Assembly: GCF_038446955.1 (NCBI RefSeq)
Contig: NZ_CP151803.1
Coordinates: forward strand, 3,782,001 to 3,846,000
From: Pedobacter sp. FW305-3-2-15-E-R2A2
GTDB lineage: Bacteria > Bacteroidota > Bacteroidia > Sphingobacteriales > Sphingobacteriaceae
DNA length: 64,000 bases
Direction of reading: 5' to 3'
Numbering within the stretch: position 1 is the first letter of the stretch; every line of letters starts with the position of its first letter. Positions 34,208-43,149 of this stretch are shown in pieces. Both the position numbers and the translations under genes were made by a program. The notes beneath the pieces are model-generated. The model was not told where the DNA came from. It searched no databases and saw only the letters and a list, made by a program, of their open reading frames with translations.

Positions 34208-34993
34208 ATGATGAAATACCTTTTTGGTGGAGCAGGATTGATTACGATGACGATGGCCTTCACTATGATAAACAGGGAGCCGGTAACTCCCCGGATTAAC
34301 CCGGTTGTAATTCCAACTGAAGATAGCCTGTACAACAGGCATGTCAGTAACATTTACCAGTCCGCACATCTTGCCGAAAGCGGGTTAACCCCATTAGTTT
34401 TTGAAAAAGCCCTTACCGGCTTTTACAACCTCAAAAAGTCCGGACAGGTGGCTGCCGGCAAGTCCATTTTAACGATTGCAGATTTCGACCAGAACAGTAC
34501 GAGTAAACGTCTTTGGATCATCGATCTGGAGAAAAAGAAGCTCTTGCTGAATACCTGGGTCGCACATGGTCAGCGTAGCGGAAATGATAAAGCAACCCGC
34601 TTTTCTAACGTCAACGATTCCTTTCAAAGCAGTATCGGATTTTACTTAACTGCCGAAATTTACAGCGGTCAGCATGGTAAATCACTGCGCCTGGATGGAA
34701 TGGACGAAGGTTTTAATTCCAATGCCCGCAAACGATCCATTGTTGTTCATGGGGCCGATTATGTGAGTCAGGGGACGATCAACGCGCTTGGGCGACTCGG
34801 AAGAAGTCAGGGCTGTCCGGCAGTAGCACCGGAACTGGCAAATACCGTGATCAATACCATCGAGGGCGGAACGGTTCTATTTATCAATGTGACCGATCAT
34901 TACTATACTTCCAGGTACCTGAATGAACATATTGCAGCGCAATATGCGGCAACAGATACTGCTGATCGTGAGCTGAATGCATTGAGCATTTAA
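34208..34993 (+). CDS. Murein L,D-transpeptidase family protein (YkuD-2 type)
   Basis: 261 residues with an N-terminal signal or anchor (KYLFGGAGLITMTMAFTMI). The catalytic region has the histidine in SIVVHGADYVS (~180) and the nucleophilic cysteine in GRSQGCPAV (~200), the HxxD...SxGC(P) pattern of the YkuD-2 family. Such proteins cross-link peptidoglycan or attach ligands to it in the periplasm. The length is typical. A strong terminator follows directly. There is no evident link with the LanB locus. Confidence 0.85.
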   Translation: MMKYLFGGAGLITMTMAFTMINREPVTPRINPVVIPTEDSLYNRHVSNIYQSAHLAESGLTPLVFEKALTGFYNLKKSGQVAAGKSILTIADFDQNSTSKRLWIIDLEKKKLLLNTWVAHGQRSGNDKATRFSNVNDSFQSSIGFYLTAEIYSGQHGKSLRLDGMDEGFNSNARKRSIVVHGADYVSQGTINALGRLGRSQGCPAVAPELANTVINTIEGGTVLFINVTDHYYTSRYLNEHIAAQYAATDTADRELNALSI

Positions 34994-35017
34994 GCCTGAT
35001 CAAATAAAAAAATACAA

Positions 35018-35046
35018 GAGGCAGGCTATATTGTCCTGCCTTTTTT
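35018..35046 (+). terminator. Rho-independent terminator after the L,D-transpeptidase gene
   Basis: AGGCAGG (35019-35025) / CCTGCCT (35035-35041) stem followed by T6, 25 bp after the stop codon. Confidence 0.88.
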
Positions 35047-35096
35047 CATCTTCAAAACAGGAACAATTGTTTATCTTGCTTTCCCAAAGCCAGTTT

Positions 35097-35681
35097 ATGT
35101 TCCAGCCAATTTTACAACATATCAACCGCTATATTCCTCTGAATGAAACTGAAGAAGCCCTGGTATCTGAAAAACTGAAATACCTTCAGCTGAAGAAGAA
35201 AGCCCTGATTTTAACGGAAGGGAAGATCTGTTCTGCTAATTATTTCGTGGTAAAGGGTTGCCTGAGGATGTATTTTTTTGACGATAAAGGAGTTGAACAA
35301 ACCACGCAGTTTGCAATTGAAAACTGGTGGATCAGCGATTACACCAGTCTGGAGAACCGCATTCCCTCCGGATTTCAGATTCAGGCAGTAGAAGCATCAG
35401 AAGTCATCGCGTTGGAAAAAAACATTCAGGAAGCGCTTTTTGAAAGCGTGCCAAAACTGGAACGGTATTTTCGCCTGATCCTGCAACGGGCATATTCAGC
35501 CGTTCAGACCAGGACAAAATTCCTCCATACCTTATCCAGAGAAGCGCAGTATCACCAGTTCAACGATGCATTTCCGGAATTCGTTCAAAGGGTGCCTCAG
35601 TATATGCTGGCCTCCTATCTGGGCTTTACCCCTGAATTTCTAAGTAAAATCCGGGCCAGGAAAGTGAAAAGAATTTCTTAA
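35097..35681 (+). CDS. Crp/Fnr family transcriptional regulator
   Basis: 194 residues from the ATG at 35097; an upstream TTG at 35031 lies within the preceding terminator. A beta-roll sensor (KKKALILTEGKICSANYFVVKGCLRMYFFDDKGVEQTTQFAIENWWISDY) is followed by a C-terminal helix-turn-helix ending in YMLASYLGFTPEFLSKIRARK. There are no ligand or Fe-S residues, as in the 3885 regulator, of which it is a distant paralogue. It lies upstream of an AhpD-like gene (92 bp), its probable target. Confidence 0.88.
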   Translation: MFQPILQHINRYIPLNETEEALVSEKLKYLQLKKKALILTEGKICSANYFVVKGCLRMYFFDDKGVEQTTQFAIENWWISDYTSLENRIPSGFQIQAVEASEVIALEKNIQEALFESVPKLERYFRLILQRAYSAVQTRTKFLHTLSREAQYHQFNDAFPEFVQRVPQYMLASYLGFTPEFLSKIRARKVKRIS

Positions 35682-35773
35682 ACCAGGTTAAGTTTTTTTA
35701 AGGCTTTTGATGCCGAAATTTGAATTGAAATTTAAACACGGTAAAATCGTGACTAAAAAACAATGATATACTT

Positions 35774-36220
35774 ATGAAAGATAGAATCGATATTCAGAAG
35801 ACCAACCCCAAAGCATATCAGGCCATGTTCGCACTGGAGGGCTTTTTAAACGAAAGTTCCCTTAGCAAATCTCATAAAGAATTGATTAAGATCAGGGCTT
35901 CACAAATCAATGGATGTGCTTATTGCCTGGACATGCATACCAAAGATGCCAGGAAACATGGAGAAACAGAACAGCGGATCTATACGCTGAGCGCCTGGAG
36001 GGAAACCTCATTCTTTACTGAAGAAGAAATGGCTATTCTTGCTTTAACAGAAGAAGTTACACTAATTCCTACCGGAGTATCGGAGCAGACCTATAATCGT
36101 GCTGCTGAATTATTTACGGACTTACAGTTATCTGAAATTATCATGGCAGTGGTGACCATCAATGCCTGGAACAGGATTGCAGTTAGTACCCATAGGAAAC
36201 CAGAATTGGATCGGGTTTAG
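35774..36220 (+). CDS. Carboxymuconolactone decarboxylase / AhpD-like protein
   Basis: 148 residues. The active-site signature CAYCLDMH (Cys-x-x-Cys-x3-His) in KIRASQINGCAYCLDMHTKDARKHGE defines the AhpD-like peroxidase fold. Such proteins act in peroxide or electrophile defence. The helices after residue 90 (FFTEEEMAILALTEEVTLI) are the common all-alpha core. Placement directly after a Crp/Fnr gene suggests a regulator-effector pair. Confidence 0.92.
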   Translation: MKDRIDIQKTNPKAYQAMFALEGFLNESSLSKSHKELIKIRASQINGCAYCLDMHTKDARKHGETEQRIYTLSAWRETSFFTEEEMAILALTEEVTLIPTGVSEQTYNRAAELFTDLQLSEIIMAVVTINAWNRIAVSTHRKPELDRV

Positions 36221-36232
36221 AAAAAGTAAGCT

Positions 36233-36282
36233 TAAAAAAAAGCCCCTCCGGATTTGTTTTAACAGACCAGAGGGGGCTTTTT
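36233..36282. terminator. Bidirectional terminator
   Basis: An A8 tract with AAGCCCCTC and GAGGGGGCTTTTT arms lies between the convergent genes ending at 36220 and 36298. Confidence 0.85.
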
Positions 36283-36297
36283 AATGCGGTAAATAAT

Positions 36298-38835
36298 TTA
36301 CGATTTCGGATTCAATGCGTTATTGATGCGCACCAATAAATCCTGTAAATGATATTTACTCAAACCTGTTGCAGCAGGAATGGCAAGACGGACATCTTTG
36401 GCTAAACTGGCCATATGCGCGCGACTAATGCTGGATACATCTGAACTTGTAGGATCAGATGACCTCATTCCAGGGAAACCACCGGGAGCAGCCGATGAAG
36501 GCGCTACCATCAGCTTACTCAGGTTGTCTATGTAAGCTTTTTGAAGGTTTCTTCTGTACACGTCGATGTTCTTATGGTTATACAATTCAGACCAGATTCC
36601 GCTTTTAAGGTCGGCAAACAAATGTTCCGCAGTATAGGCTTTGGCACCACTCATTACCTCTGCATTGATGAGTTTGCCAATGGTATTGGCATTCAGAAAT
36701 CTGGATAAAGTACCTTTCTGAATTCCCTGAAAAACATCTACAGGATTAATTCCGGTACGTTCTATCAATTCTTTGTTGATTAACCAGGTTGGACTGGTAA
36801 ACAATTGTGCATTTAAAAAGGTCATTGCCTCCTTTTGTGTAGCATAAGGAACAGCGACAAAAGAAGCACCACTTTCTTCTACCGTTTTAGGTGTAGAATA
36901 AATTCCTCCAATATTCTTTGCCACATGTCCCATGTAACGGCCATATTGACCTACAAGTTCACCGTACAACGTTTTTGCATTCTGGTAACCTTCATTTGGC
37001 TCTTTGCTCCAGGTCAATAGATTCGGCAAAATGCGCTTTAAGTTCTTAATTCCGTAAGTGGAAGCCAGCATGGCATTGTCGCCAAGGTCTTCATTCTGGT
37101 TGCGGGGATCATTTGGATCACTTTCAGTTCCGAAGATCAGGCGTTTATTTCCGGAAATTTTGCTGATGATGTTTTTGTTAGAACTCGCCAGTTCCTCTTG
37201 TGGGCCTTTAAATTCAGGCGTCCATTTATAACCCCATTCGATTGCCCACAAATCATAATCACCGATTCTAGGGAAAATTCCTTTGGAACTGATGTTATCT
37301 TCCGGCTGAGCAACATAGTTGAAACGGGCATAATCCATGATTGATGGGGTATGTCCATTTTTTTCTACCCATTGTTTATCTCTTAATTTTTCTACAGGTA
37401 CGGTTGCTGAAGACCCGAAATTATGACGTAATCCCAGGGTATGTCCGATTTCATGAGAAGAGACAAAACGGATCAGTTCCCCCATCAGCTTATCATCGAA
37501 GGTCATTTTGCGCGCTGCAGGATCAACTGCTGCTGCCTGGATCAGGTACCAGTTTCTAAGGATCAACATCACATTGTGATACCAGTTCACATGCGTTTCC
37601 AGGATCTCTCCGGTACGTGGATCATGAACGTGTGGTCCGCTTGCATTTGGAATATCTGAAGGTTTATATACAATTACGTTATGTCTGGCATCTTCCAGGC
37701 TCCATGCAGGATCTGAAGGCGCTTCTTTAGCTACAATTGCATTTTTAAAGCCTGCTTTTTCGAAGGCTGCCTGCCAATCATTTACCCCTTGAATCAGGTA
37801 AGGCACCCATTTTTTTGGCGTTGCAGGATCGATATAATAAACAATTTGTTTTTTAGGCTCTACCAGCTCTCCTCTTTTATATTTTTCGATGTCTTCAGCT
37901 TTAGGCTCTAATCTCCATCTCGTGATCAGGGAAAGATTTTTCACCCCCTGAGGATTGGAATCAAAATCTACGAAACCAGTAGCAAAATAACCCACGCGCG
38001 GATCAAAATACCTTGCTTTCATTTGTGTAGAAGGCAATAAGACCATCGAGCTGTTCAGTTCATAAGTAGCCGGACTCGCACTTGGTGCGCCACCCATTCC
38101 ACCTGGCATCGGTGGAGCCGATTTTGCATACGTTTTTAAGGTACGGATCTCAATGTTCATCGGATAAGCTTTGATCTCTTTGATGTAACTTCTGTCGTTC
38201 ATCATTCCGGTCAGGTTTAATGCTTTTTTCACAGAAGGATCAAAAAAGAAAATCTCATTATCGCCGTTCATATAATCTGTCACATCAATAACCACACCTT
38301 TTGCACCGGAAACGGAATCTTTAGCAAATGCTTTGATGTCAAATGAAGCGACCAATGGCTGAACATTTGAGTTCATCACAGATTTATACAAACCTTGCGC
38401 AGTAGTATCCTGAGAGCGTTCTCCAAAAGAAATGCTCTTTATGAATAATTTGTTGGCAGGTCCTTTTTGAAAAGAAATGACATTATCGCCAATCTGGTCC
38501 CCACCATAACCCATCATTTGTGAACGGTTACCGGCAGCAGCCTTACTGATTCTGTTCACAATAAGAATCTCCCGCTCCAGCAAAGAATCCGGGATTTCGA
38601 AAAAGTAACGGTCTTCGATGGTGTGTACTTTAAACAGTCCTTTATCTGTTTTTGCTTTGGCGGTGATCACTTCGGCATAAGGCTTAGGCCCGTTTGCTGC
38701 AGCTGGGCGGTTAACGGCATTCGGATTTGCAGCCGGACTTACCGAAGCCGCATTTTTCTTTGGGTTTTTCTGTTGAGCAAAACCTTGAAAACCGGCACCT
38801 AAGAGTACCAGCGTGATCAAACTTAATCTTTTCAT
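36298..38835 (-). CDS. Secreted zinc-dependent metalloprotease (DUF5117/DUF4953 type)
   Basis: 845 residues. The signal peptide is followed by a Pro/Ala/Asn-rich linker, a large beta-rich N-domain with FFEIPDSLLEREILIVNRI, and a metzincin-like zinc motif HEIGHTLGLRH (around 458-468) followed by NFGSS and SIMDYARFN (Met-turn). This architecture is typical of large exported proteases of Bacteroidota with unknown substrates. A terminator-bounded gap separates it from the dsbD operon. Confidence 0.9.
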   Translation of the reverse strand: MKRLSLITLVLLGAGFQGFAQQKNPKKNAASVSPAANPNAVNRPAAANGPKPYAEVITAKAKTDKGLFKVHTIEDRYFFEIPDSLLEREILIVNRISKAAAGNRSQMMGYGGDQIGDNVISFQKGPANKLFIKSISFGERSQDTTAQGLYKSVMNSNVQPLVASFDIKAFAKDSVSGAKGVVIDVTDYMNGDNEIFFFDPSVKKALNLTGMMNDRSYIKEIKAYPMNIEIRTLKTYAKSAPPMPGGMGGAPSASPATYELNSSMVLLPSTQMKARYFDPRVGYFATGFVDFDSNPQGVKNLSLITRWRLEPKAEDIEKYKRGELVEPKKQIVYYIDPATPKKWVPYLIQGVNDWQAAFEKAGFKNAIVAKEAPSDPAWSLEDARHNVIVYKPSDIPNASGPHVHDPRTGEILETHVNWYHNVMLILRNWYLIQAAAVDPAARKMTFDDKLMGELIRFVSSHEIGHTLGLRHNFGSSATVPVEKLRDKQWVEKNGHTPSIMDYARFNYVAQPEDNISSKGIFPRIGDYDLWAIEWGYKWTPEFKGPQEELASSNKNIISKISGNKRLIFGTESDPNDPRNQNEDLGDNAMLASTYGIKNLKRILPNLLTWSKEPNEGYQNAKTLYGELVGQYGRYMGHVAKNIGGIYSTPKTVEESGASFVAVPYATQKEAMTFLNAQLFTSPTWLINKELIERTGINPVDVFQGIQKGTLSRFLNANTIGKLINAEVMSGAKAYTAEHLFADLKSGIWSELYNHKNIDVYRRNLQKAYIDNLSKLMVAPSSAAPGGFPGMRSSDPTSSDVSSISRAHMASLAKDVRLAIPAATGLSKYHLQDLLVRINNALNPKS

Positions 38836-38917
38836 TAGTTATAAATTGGTTTTTAGATCTATTTGTTCCTTCATACCGGAACGGGCTATTTGTGGTGTTT
38901 AATTCTGGATGACATTT

Positions 38918-38952
38918 TAAAACGATGGCCAGCATCCACTGACCATCGTTTT
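38918..38952. terminator. Terminator hairpin downstream of dsbD
   Basis: AACGATGG (38921-38928) / CCATCGTT (38943-38950), flanked by A/T tracts. On the minus strand it lies 30 bp past the dsbD stop codon. Confidence 0.75.
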
Positions 38953-38981
38953 TACTATTAACTATTAACCTAAATTTTCAA

Positions 38982-40667
38982 TTATTTATTGAAATTCTTT
39001 AAGCCACTATTGAGGAATTCAAGGTATTCCCCTGCATTGTAATTTGCACCTGTAGGCGGCGCCAGCAATTGTTCGTCATGACCAAGTAAGACGTAGAATG
39101 GCTGGGAATTGGAGTTAAAACGGGCGGCTTGAAAGTCGCTCCATTTATTTCCAATAGTATTTACAGCTTTACCGCTGAATTTAGATTTGAATTTTTCGTT
39201 TTCTGCAAGTTCAGTTTTATCGTCTACATAAAGCTGAATGATGACATAGTCATTGTTCAGTCTGCTGAATACCGCTTTATCCGGCCAGACATTCGCTTCC
39301 ATTTGCCGGCAATTTACACAGGCATGGCCTGTGAAATCAATCATGACAGGTTTCTTCACTTTCTTTGCATAAGCCATTCCTTCTTCGTAATCAAAGAATA
39401 CGTTGAGGTTTAAAGGGGCATGAAAGATCTCCGAATATTTATGAGGACCTTCCTCATGTTTTACTGCAGGGCCATTGGCTGCACCAGTTAAGGTGGAGGT
39501 ATACAAGTCGAAATCCTGAGTCGCCTGAGGCGGAAGAAATGCAGATACCGATTTCAAAGGTGCTCCCCATAATCCGGGAATCATGTATACGGTAAATGAT
39601 AAAACCACTACAGCGATCAATAACCTCGGAACAGAAATGGCGTTCACCGGACTGTCATGGGAGAATTTAAGCTTCCCAAGCAGGTAGAGTCCCATTAATC
39701 CAAAGATCACGATCCAAAGTACCAGGAACACCTCCCTGTCAAACCAGTTCCAGTGATAAGCAAGGTCTACATTGCTTAAAAATTTCATCGCCAATGCGAG
39801 TTCCAAAAAACCAAGCACCACCTTTACGCTGTTCAACCAACCACCTGATTTAGGTAAGGCACTTAACCAGGATGGGAACATGGCAAACAAAGCAAAAGGA
39901 ATGGCCAGGGCGAACGAGAAACCAAACATCCCTACTGCCGGCCCCAACAATGCACCACTTGTAGCAGCCTGCACCAGTAAAGTCCCGATAATCGGGCCCG
40001 TACAAGAAAAAGAAACCAGGGCAAGTGTGCCTGCCATAAAGAACAAGCCAGCAAGACCTCCCTTATCAGAGTTGGCATCCATTTTATTCACCCATGAGGA
40101 AGGCAGGGTAATTTCAAATGCACCCAGGAAGGACATGGCAAAGATCAGCAGTAAAATAAAGAACAAGAAGTTGAAGACTCCGTTTGTGGACAGGCTATTG
40201 AGTGCATCCGGCCCGAAAAGGACAGTCACCAATAGTCCCAATACCACATAGATCACAATAATGGACAAGCCGTAAAACATCGCTCTGCTGACCGCTTTTC
40301 CTTTCGTCTGACTTCCTTTAGTAAAAAAGCTGACGGTTAAAGGAAGCATCGGAAAAATACAAGGCATCAGTAATGCAGCCAGACCTCCGATGAAACCTGC
40401 GATAAAGATGGCGATCAGCCCCTGCTTTTCTTCCTTCTTTACCAGAGGCTTAGCCAAATCTGTAACAGCAGCACTATCCTTTGCCGGACTAACCACGGTA
40501 GCGGTGATGCTATCTTTAGGGGTACTATCTGGTTTAATTTCGGTGAATTCTATGTCACTGAATGAGGTATCTGCTTCCTGAGCGAAGGTTGCTGTAACCG
40601 ACCCAAAAAGCATGAGTAGTCCCATGACGAGCATTTTTATGCTCGTCTGATTGTATTTTAAAATCAT
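38982..40667 (-). CDS. dsbD: Thiol:disulfide interchange protein DsbD, membrane and C-terminal thioredoxin domains
   Basis: 561 residues. A signal-like N-terminus and a ~50-residue Thr/Asp/Ala-rich linker precede about eight membrane helices containing the redox cysteines (LLMPCIFPMLP, FSCTGPIIG). The periplasmic thioredoxin-like C-terminus has CVNC around residue 450 (DFTGHACVNCRQMEANVW). It passes electrons from cytoplasmic thioredoxin to periplasmic thiols. It lacks the N-terminal alpha domain, which is encoded separately 7 bp upstream. Confidence 0.92.
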   Translation of the reverse strand: MILKYNQTSIKMLVMGLLMLFGSVTATFAQEADTSFSDIEFTEIKPDSTPKDSITATVVSPAKDSAAVTDLAKPLVKKEEKQGLIAIFIAGFIGGLAALLMPCIFPMLPLTVSFFTKGSQTKGKAVSRAMFYGLSIIVIYVVLGLLVTVLFGPDALNSLSTNGVFNFLFFILLLIFAMSFLGAFEITLPSSWVNKMDANSDKGGLAGLFFMAGTLALVSFSCTGPIIGTLLVQAATSGALLGPAVGMFGFSFALAIPFALFAMFPSWLSALPKSGGWLNSVKVVLGFLELALAMKFLSNVDLAYHWNWFDREVFLVLWIVIFGLMGLYLLGKLKFSHDSPVNAISVPRLLIAVVVLSFTVYMIPGLWGAPLKSVSAFLPPQATQDFDLYTSTLTGAANGPAVKHEEGPHKYSEIFHAPLNLNVFFDYEEGMAYAKKVKKPVMIDFTGHACVNCRQMEANVWPDKAVFSRLNNDYVIIQLYVDDKTELAENEKFKSKFSGKAVNTIGNKWSDFQAARFNSNSQPFYVLLGHDEQLLAPPTGANYNAGEYLEFLNSGLKNFNK

Positions 40668-40674
40668 TTTCTGC

Positions 40675-41121
40675 TTACTTTACAGGGATGGAAAATTCAA
40701 CAGTTTCTGGTGGAAGGCATTGTGAATCATCACAAACCATGAATTCTAAAGTACCTTTAACCGTAGCATTTGCACCAGTTAATTTGATTTTTTGCTGGAA
40801 GATCACAGAGTTCTCAAAATAGCCAACGTTCATGTCAAAAGCTTTCTCAAACTTCACGATTGGTTTTGGTTCTGTGGTTTTACCATTCAGCTTGTAAGTC
40901 TTTGCTGGTGTAAATTTGAAGGAAGTTTTCACTGGTCCGCCATCTGGTATATGCTGCGAATACAAGTGCCATCCTTCTTCTATACTCGCTTTCAGGTATA
41001 AGGTAGCTTCTGTTTTTGAAGTCTTTTTTGCCGCATAGCTCCATTTTACGGGTCTTAAAATCTGGCTGCTCGCGGTCATGCTGAAAAGTAAAGCGACAGC
41101 AAATAAGAATAGGTTTTTCAT
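40675..41121 (-). CDS. DsbD N-terminal (alpha) domain as a stand-alone protein
   Basis: 148 residues. The signal peptide NLFLFAVALLFSMTASS is followed by an Ig-like DsbD alpha domain (EGWHLYSQHIPDGGPVKTSFKF) ending in FMVCDDSQCLPPETVEF with the redox Cys pair. It shuttles electrons from DsbD to periplasmic partners. Together with the next gene it forms a split DsbD, common in Bacteroidota. Confidence 0.9.
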   Translation of the reverse strand: MKNLFLFAVALLFSMTASSQILRPVKWSYAAKKTSKTEATLYLKASIEEGWHLYSQHIPDGGPVKTSFKFTPAKTYKLNGKTTEPKPIVKFEKAFDMNVGYFENSVIFQQKIKLTGANATVKGTLEFMVCDDSQCLPPETVEFSIPVK

Positions 41122-41194
41122 GTTGTTGTTTTTTTATGTGTTAGCAAACTTATATATTAGGTGATATATGGTGGTTATTTTTCTTAACTAATAG

Positions 41195-42394
41195 TTATTG
41201 TTTAATGGCCATTTCTGTATAGGGCATGACAATAATTTTGTTTCCTTCTACCTTAAACTGGATCGATTTTGTGAGTTCCATAATCCGCAGGACCTGTGAT
41301 AAATTCTTCATCCTCGATACTTGTCCGCCGAAACGGATATTGCTCACCTCTCCCCTATATTCTACATCTATATTATACCATCTCGAAAATTGACGCATGA
41401 TGCTAAAAATGCTTTCATCATTAAACCAAAATAAGCCTTGTTTCCAATCGATTACTGAACTGGCATCTACCTGACTTACCTTAATATCAGTTAAGACATC
41501 AGATTGATCTCCGGGTTTAAGCACTGTTGATTTATTTGACGGGAGTCTGACCTTTACACTTCCTTCAATCAGGGTGGTTTTTACGCCATTTTCATCTTCA
41601 TAAGCATTGATATTGAAATGAGTACCCAATACTTCGACTTCCTGGTTCCTGGTTTTCACCATAAAAGGCAGGTGTTTGTTTTTGGCGACTTCAAAATAGG
41701 CTTCACCGGTAAGCTCGACATTTCGCGCTGCGCCCGTAAATGCCGATGGGTATTTCAGGGAAGAAGCTGCATTTAGCCAAACCATGGTGCCATCAGGAAG
41801 GGCAATTCTGTATTGTCCGCCTTTTGGTGTCGCGATGGTATTATAGCCCACTTTTACATGACTTAATCCGGGACGTGCCGTATATAATAACCTTCCATCT
41901 GCCGTTTTTGTGATCTGAACGCCAGATTCTTTAGCAATCTCTCCATTGGCCACATCATCCAGCGCGATATGGGAACCATCGGAAAGGGTAAGCACGGCCT
42001 TATTGCCACCAGGCTTAATGTATTCTCCTTTTTGTCCGGCAAATTCCAAAGGAAGAACCGTTTTGTTGTATTTTGAATTCAGGTAATAAGCACCAAAAGC
42101 TACCGAGAAGAATACCACCGCTGCTGCCGTCCATCTTAAGACCGGGAGGAACGAAACGATCTTCGGCTCTCTTAAGGTCGTTTGCAGCTTAACACGTTCA
42201 TAAACCATATCCAGTTCTTCTTTTGTGGCAGTGGCCGAAAAATCCTCCGAAGACAAGTCTTCCGTAAAAAGACTTTCCAGTTCCTCACGGTACTCCGGAT
42301 CATGCAACAGCGATAACAGCTGCTGCTTTTCTGGTACAGTTAAGGTTCCTGAATGGTGACCTGCTAAAAGTGATTTAAATGTTTCTGGTGTCAT
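41195..42394 (-). CDS. FecR-family anti-sigma factor
   Basis: 399 residues. A cytoplasmic N-terminus with sigma-binding helices is followed by one membrane helix (~87-104, LRWTAAAVVFFSVAFGAYYL), the periplasmic FecR domain (GGQYRIALPDGTMVWLNAASSLKYP, GEAYFEVAKNKHLPFMVKT) and a DUF4974 C-terminus. It would hold or activate the adjacent sigma factor in response to a signal relayed by an outer-membrane transporter. None is adjacent here: the downstream genes are dsbD parts. Confidence 0.93.
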   Translation of the reverse strand: MTPETFKSLLAGHHSGTLTVPEKQQLLSLLHDPEYREELESLFTEDLSSEDFSATATKEELDMVYERVKLQTTLREPKIVSFLPVLRWTAAAVVFFSVAFGAYYLNSKYNKTVLPLEFAGQKGEYIKPGGNKAVLTLSDGSHIALDDVANGEIAKESGVQITKTADGRLLYTARPGLSHVKVGYNTIATPKGGQYRIALPDGTMVWLNAASSLKYPSAFTGAARNVELTGEAYFEVAKNKHLPFMVKTRNQEVEVLGTHFNINAYEDENGVKTTLIEGSVKVRLPSNKSTVLKPGDQSDVLTDIKVSQVDASSVIDWKQGLFWFNDESIFSIMRQFSRWYNIDVEYRGEVSNIRFGGQVSRMKNLSQVLRIMELTKSIQFKVEGNKIIVMPYTEMAIKQ

Positions 42395-42450
42395 TACAAT
42401 GATATAGACAGTTAAAAAGGAAAGTTGTGGGGGTGGTATTTAATTTTTTT

Positions 42451-43050
42451 TTATTGATTTCTGGAAAACAGCCATAACAGCAGCATATAGCGGTAATTAT
42501 TTTCCAAAAAAATACGGAGGTTCTTCAGGGCTTTGCTCATGTGCTCCCTTACCACGTCATAGGAAATGGACAGTTGTTCGGCAATTTGCTTGTGACTTAA
42601 GCCCTCTTCCCTGCTCAGTTTATAAATCTGCTGTTGTCGCGGGGAAAGACTTTCTACCCCTTTTTTGATGAGCTGTTCCAACTCCCTGAAATCAATGTCA
42701 TTACCGGAAGCTACTGCGATCTTATGCTTTTCCTCGGGCTGAAATTCTTCCAGTGTCTCCATAGGAACCTGTTTCTGAAGCTCATTGATGAGTTGATTTC
42801 TGGAAATGGTATTTAGCCAGGCAGGGAAGCTTTTCACATAAGGCAGTTCCCCTCTGTTGTTCCATACTTTTACAAAGATTTCCTGTACGGCATCCTGTGC
42901 CAGAAAGGGGGATTTGAGGTATTTCATGCCCATAGCATACACCTTACCTGCGTACCTTTCGTACAACAGGTTGAATGCGGATTCGTTGCCCCCTGCAACT
43001 TCTTCCATCAATTCGAGCTCGGTATAACCTTCGGGTCTATTAAATAACAC
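42451..43050 (-). CDS. ECF-type RNA polymerase sigma factor (FecI-like)
   Basis: 199 residues. Region 2 (AFNLLYERYAGKVYAMGMKYL...AQDAVQEIFVKVWNNR) and region 4 (LSPRQQQIYKLSREEGLSHKQIAEQLSISYDVVREHMSKALKNL) are both clear. The longest frame starts with GTG at 43050; an internal Met at residue 15 is an alternative. A 28-bp inverted repeat touches the GTG codon. It is partner to the FecR gene 56 bp downstream. Confidence 0.92.
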   Translation of the reverse strand: MLFNRPEGYTELELMEEVAGGNESAFNLLYERYAGKVYAMGMKYLKSPFLAQDAVQEIFVKVWNNRGELPYVKSFPAWLNTISRNQLINELQKQVPMETLEEFQPEEKHKIAVASGNDIDFRELEQLIKKGVESLSPRQQQIYKLSREEGLSHKQIAEQLSISYDVVREHMSKALKNLRIFLENNYRYMLLLWLFSRNQ

Positions 43051-43078
43051 GGCCTTTATAAAGGATCATATAAAGGCC
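43051..43078. repeat. Perfect 10-bp inverted repeat abutting the sigma factor start codon
   Basis: GGCCTTTATA (43051-43060) and TATAAAGGCC (43069-43078) with an 8-nt loop. It lies between the tolC-type stop (43150) and the GTG start at 43050. It may be a transcription terminator of the efflux operon (no U tract) or a control hairpin or operator for the sigma gene. Confidence 0.6.
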
Positions 43079-43149
43079 AATGTTAAATAATTAAAACTTT
43101 AGTTTTATCATTTCGCGATGTAAATTTTACAATACGATCGCTGCAGGAA

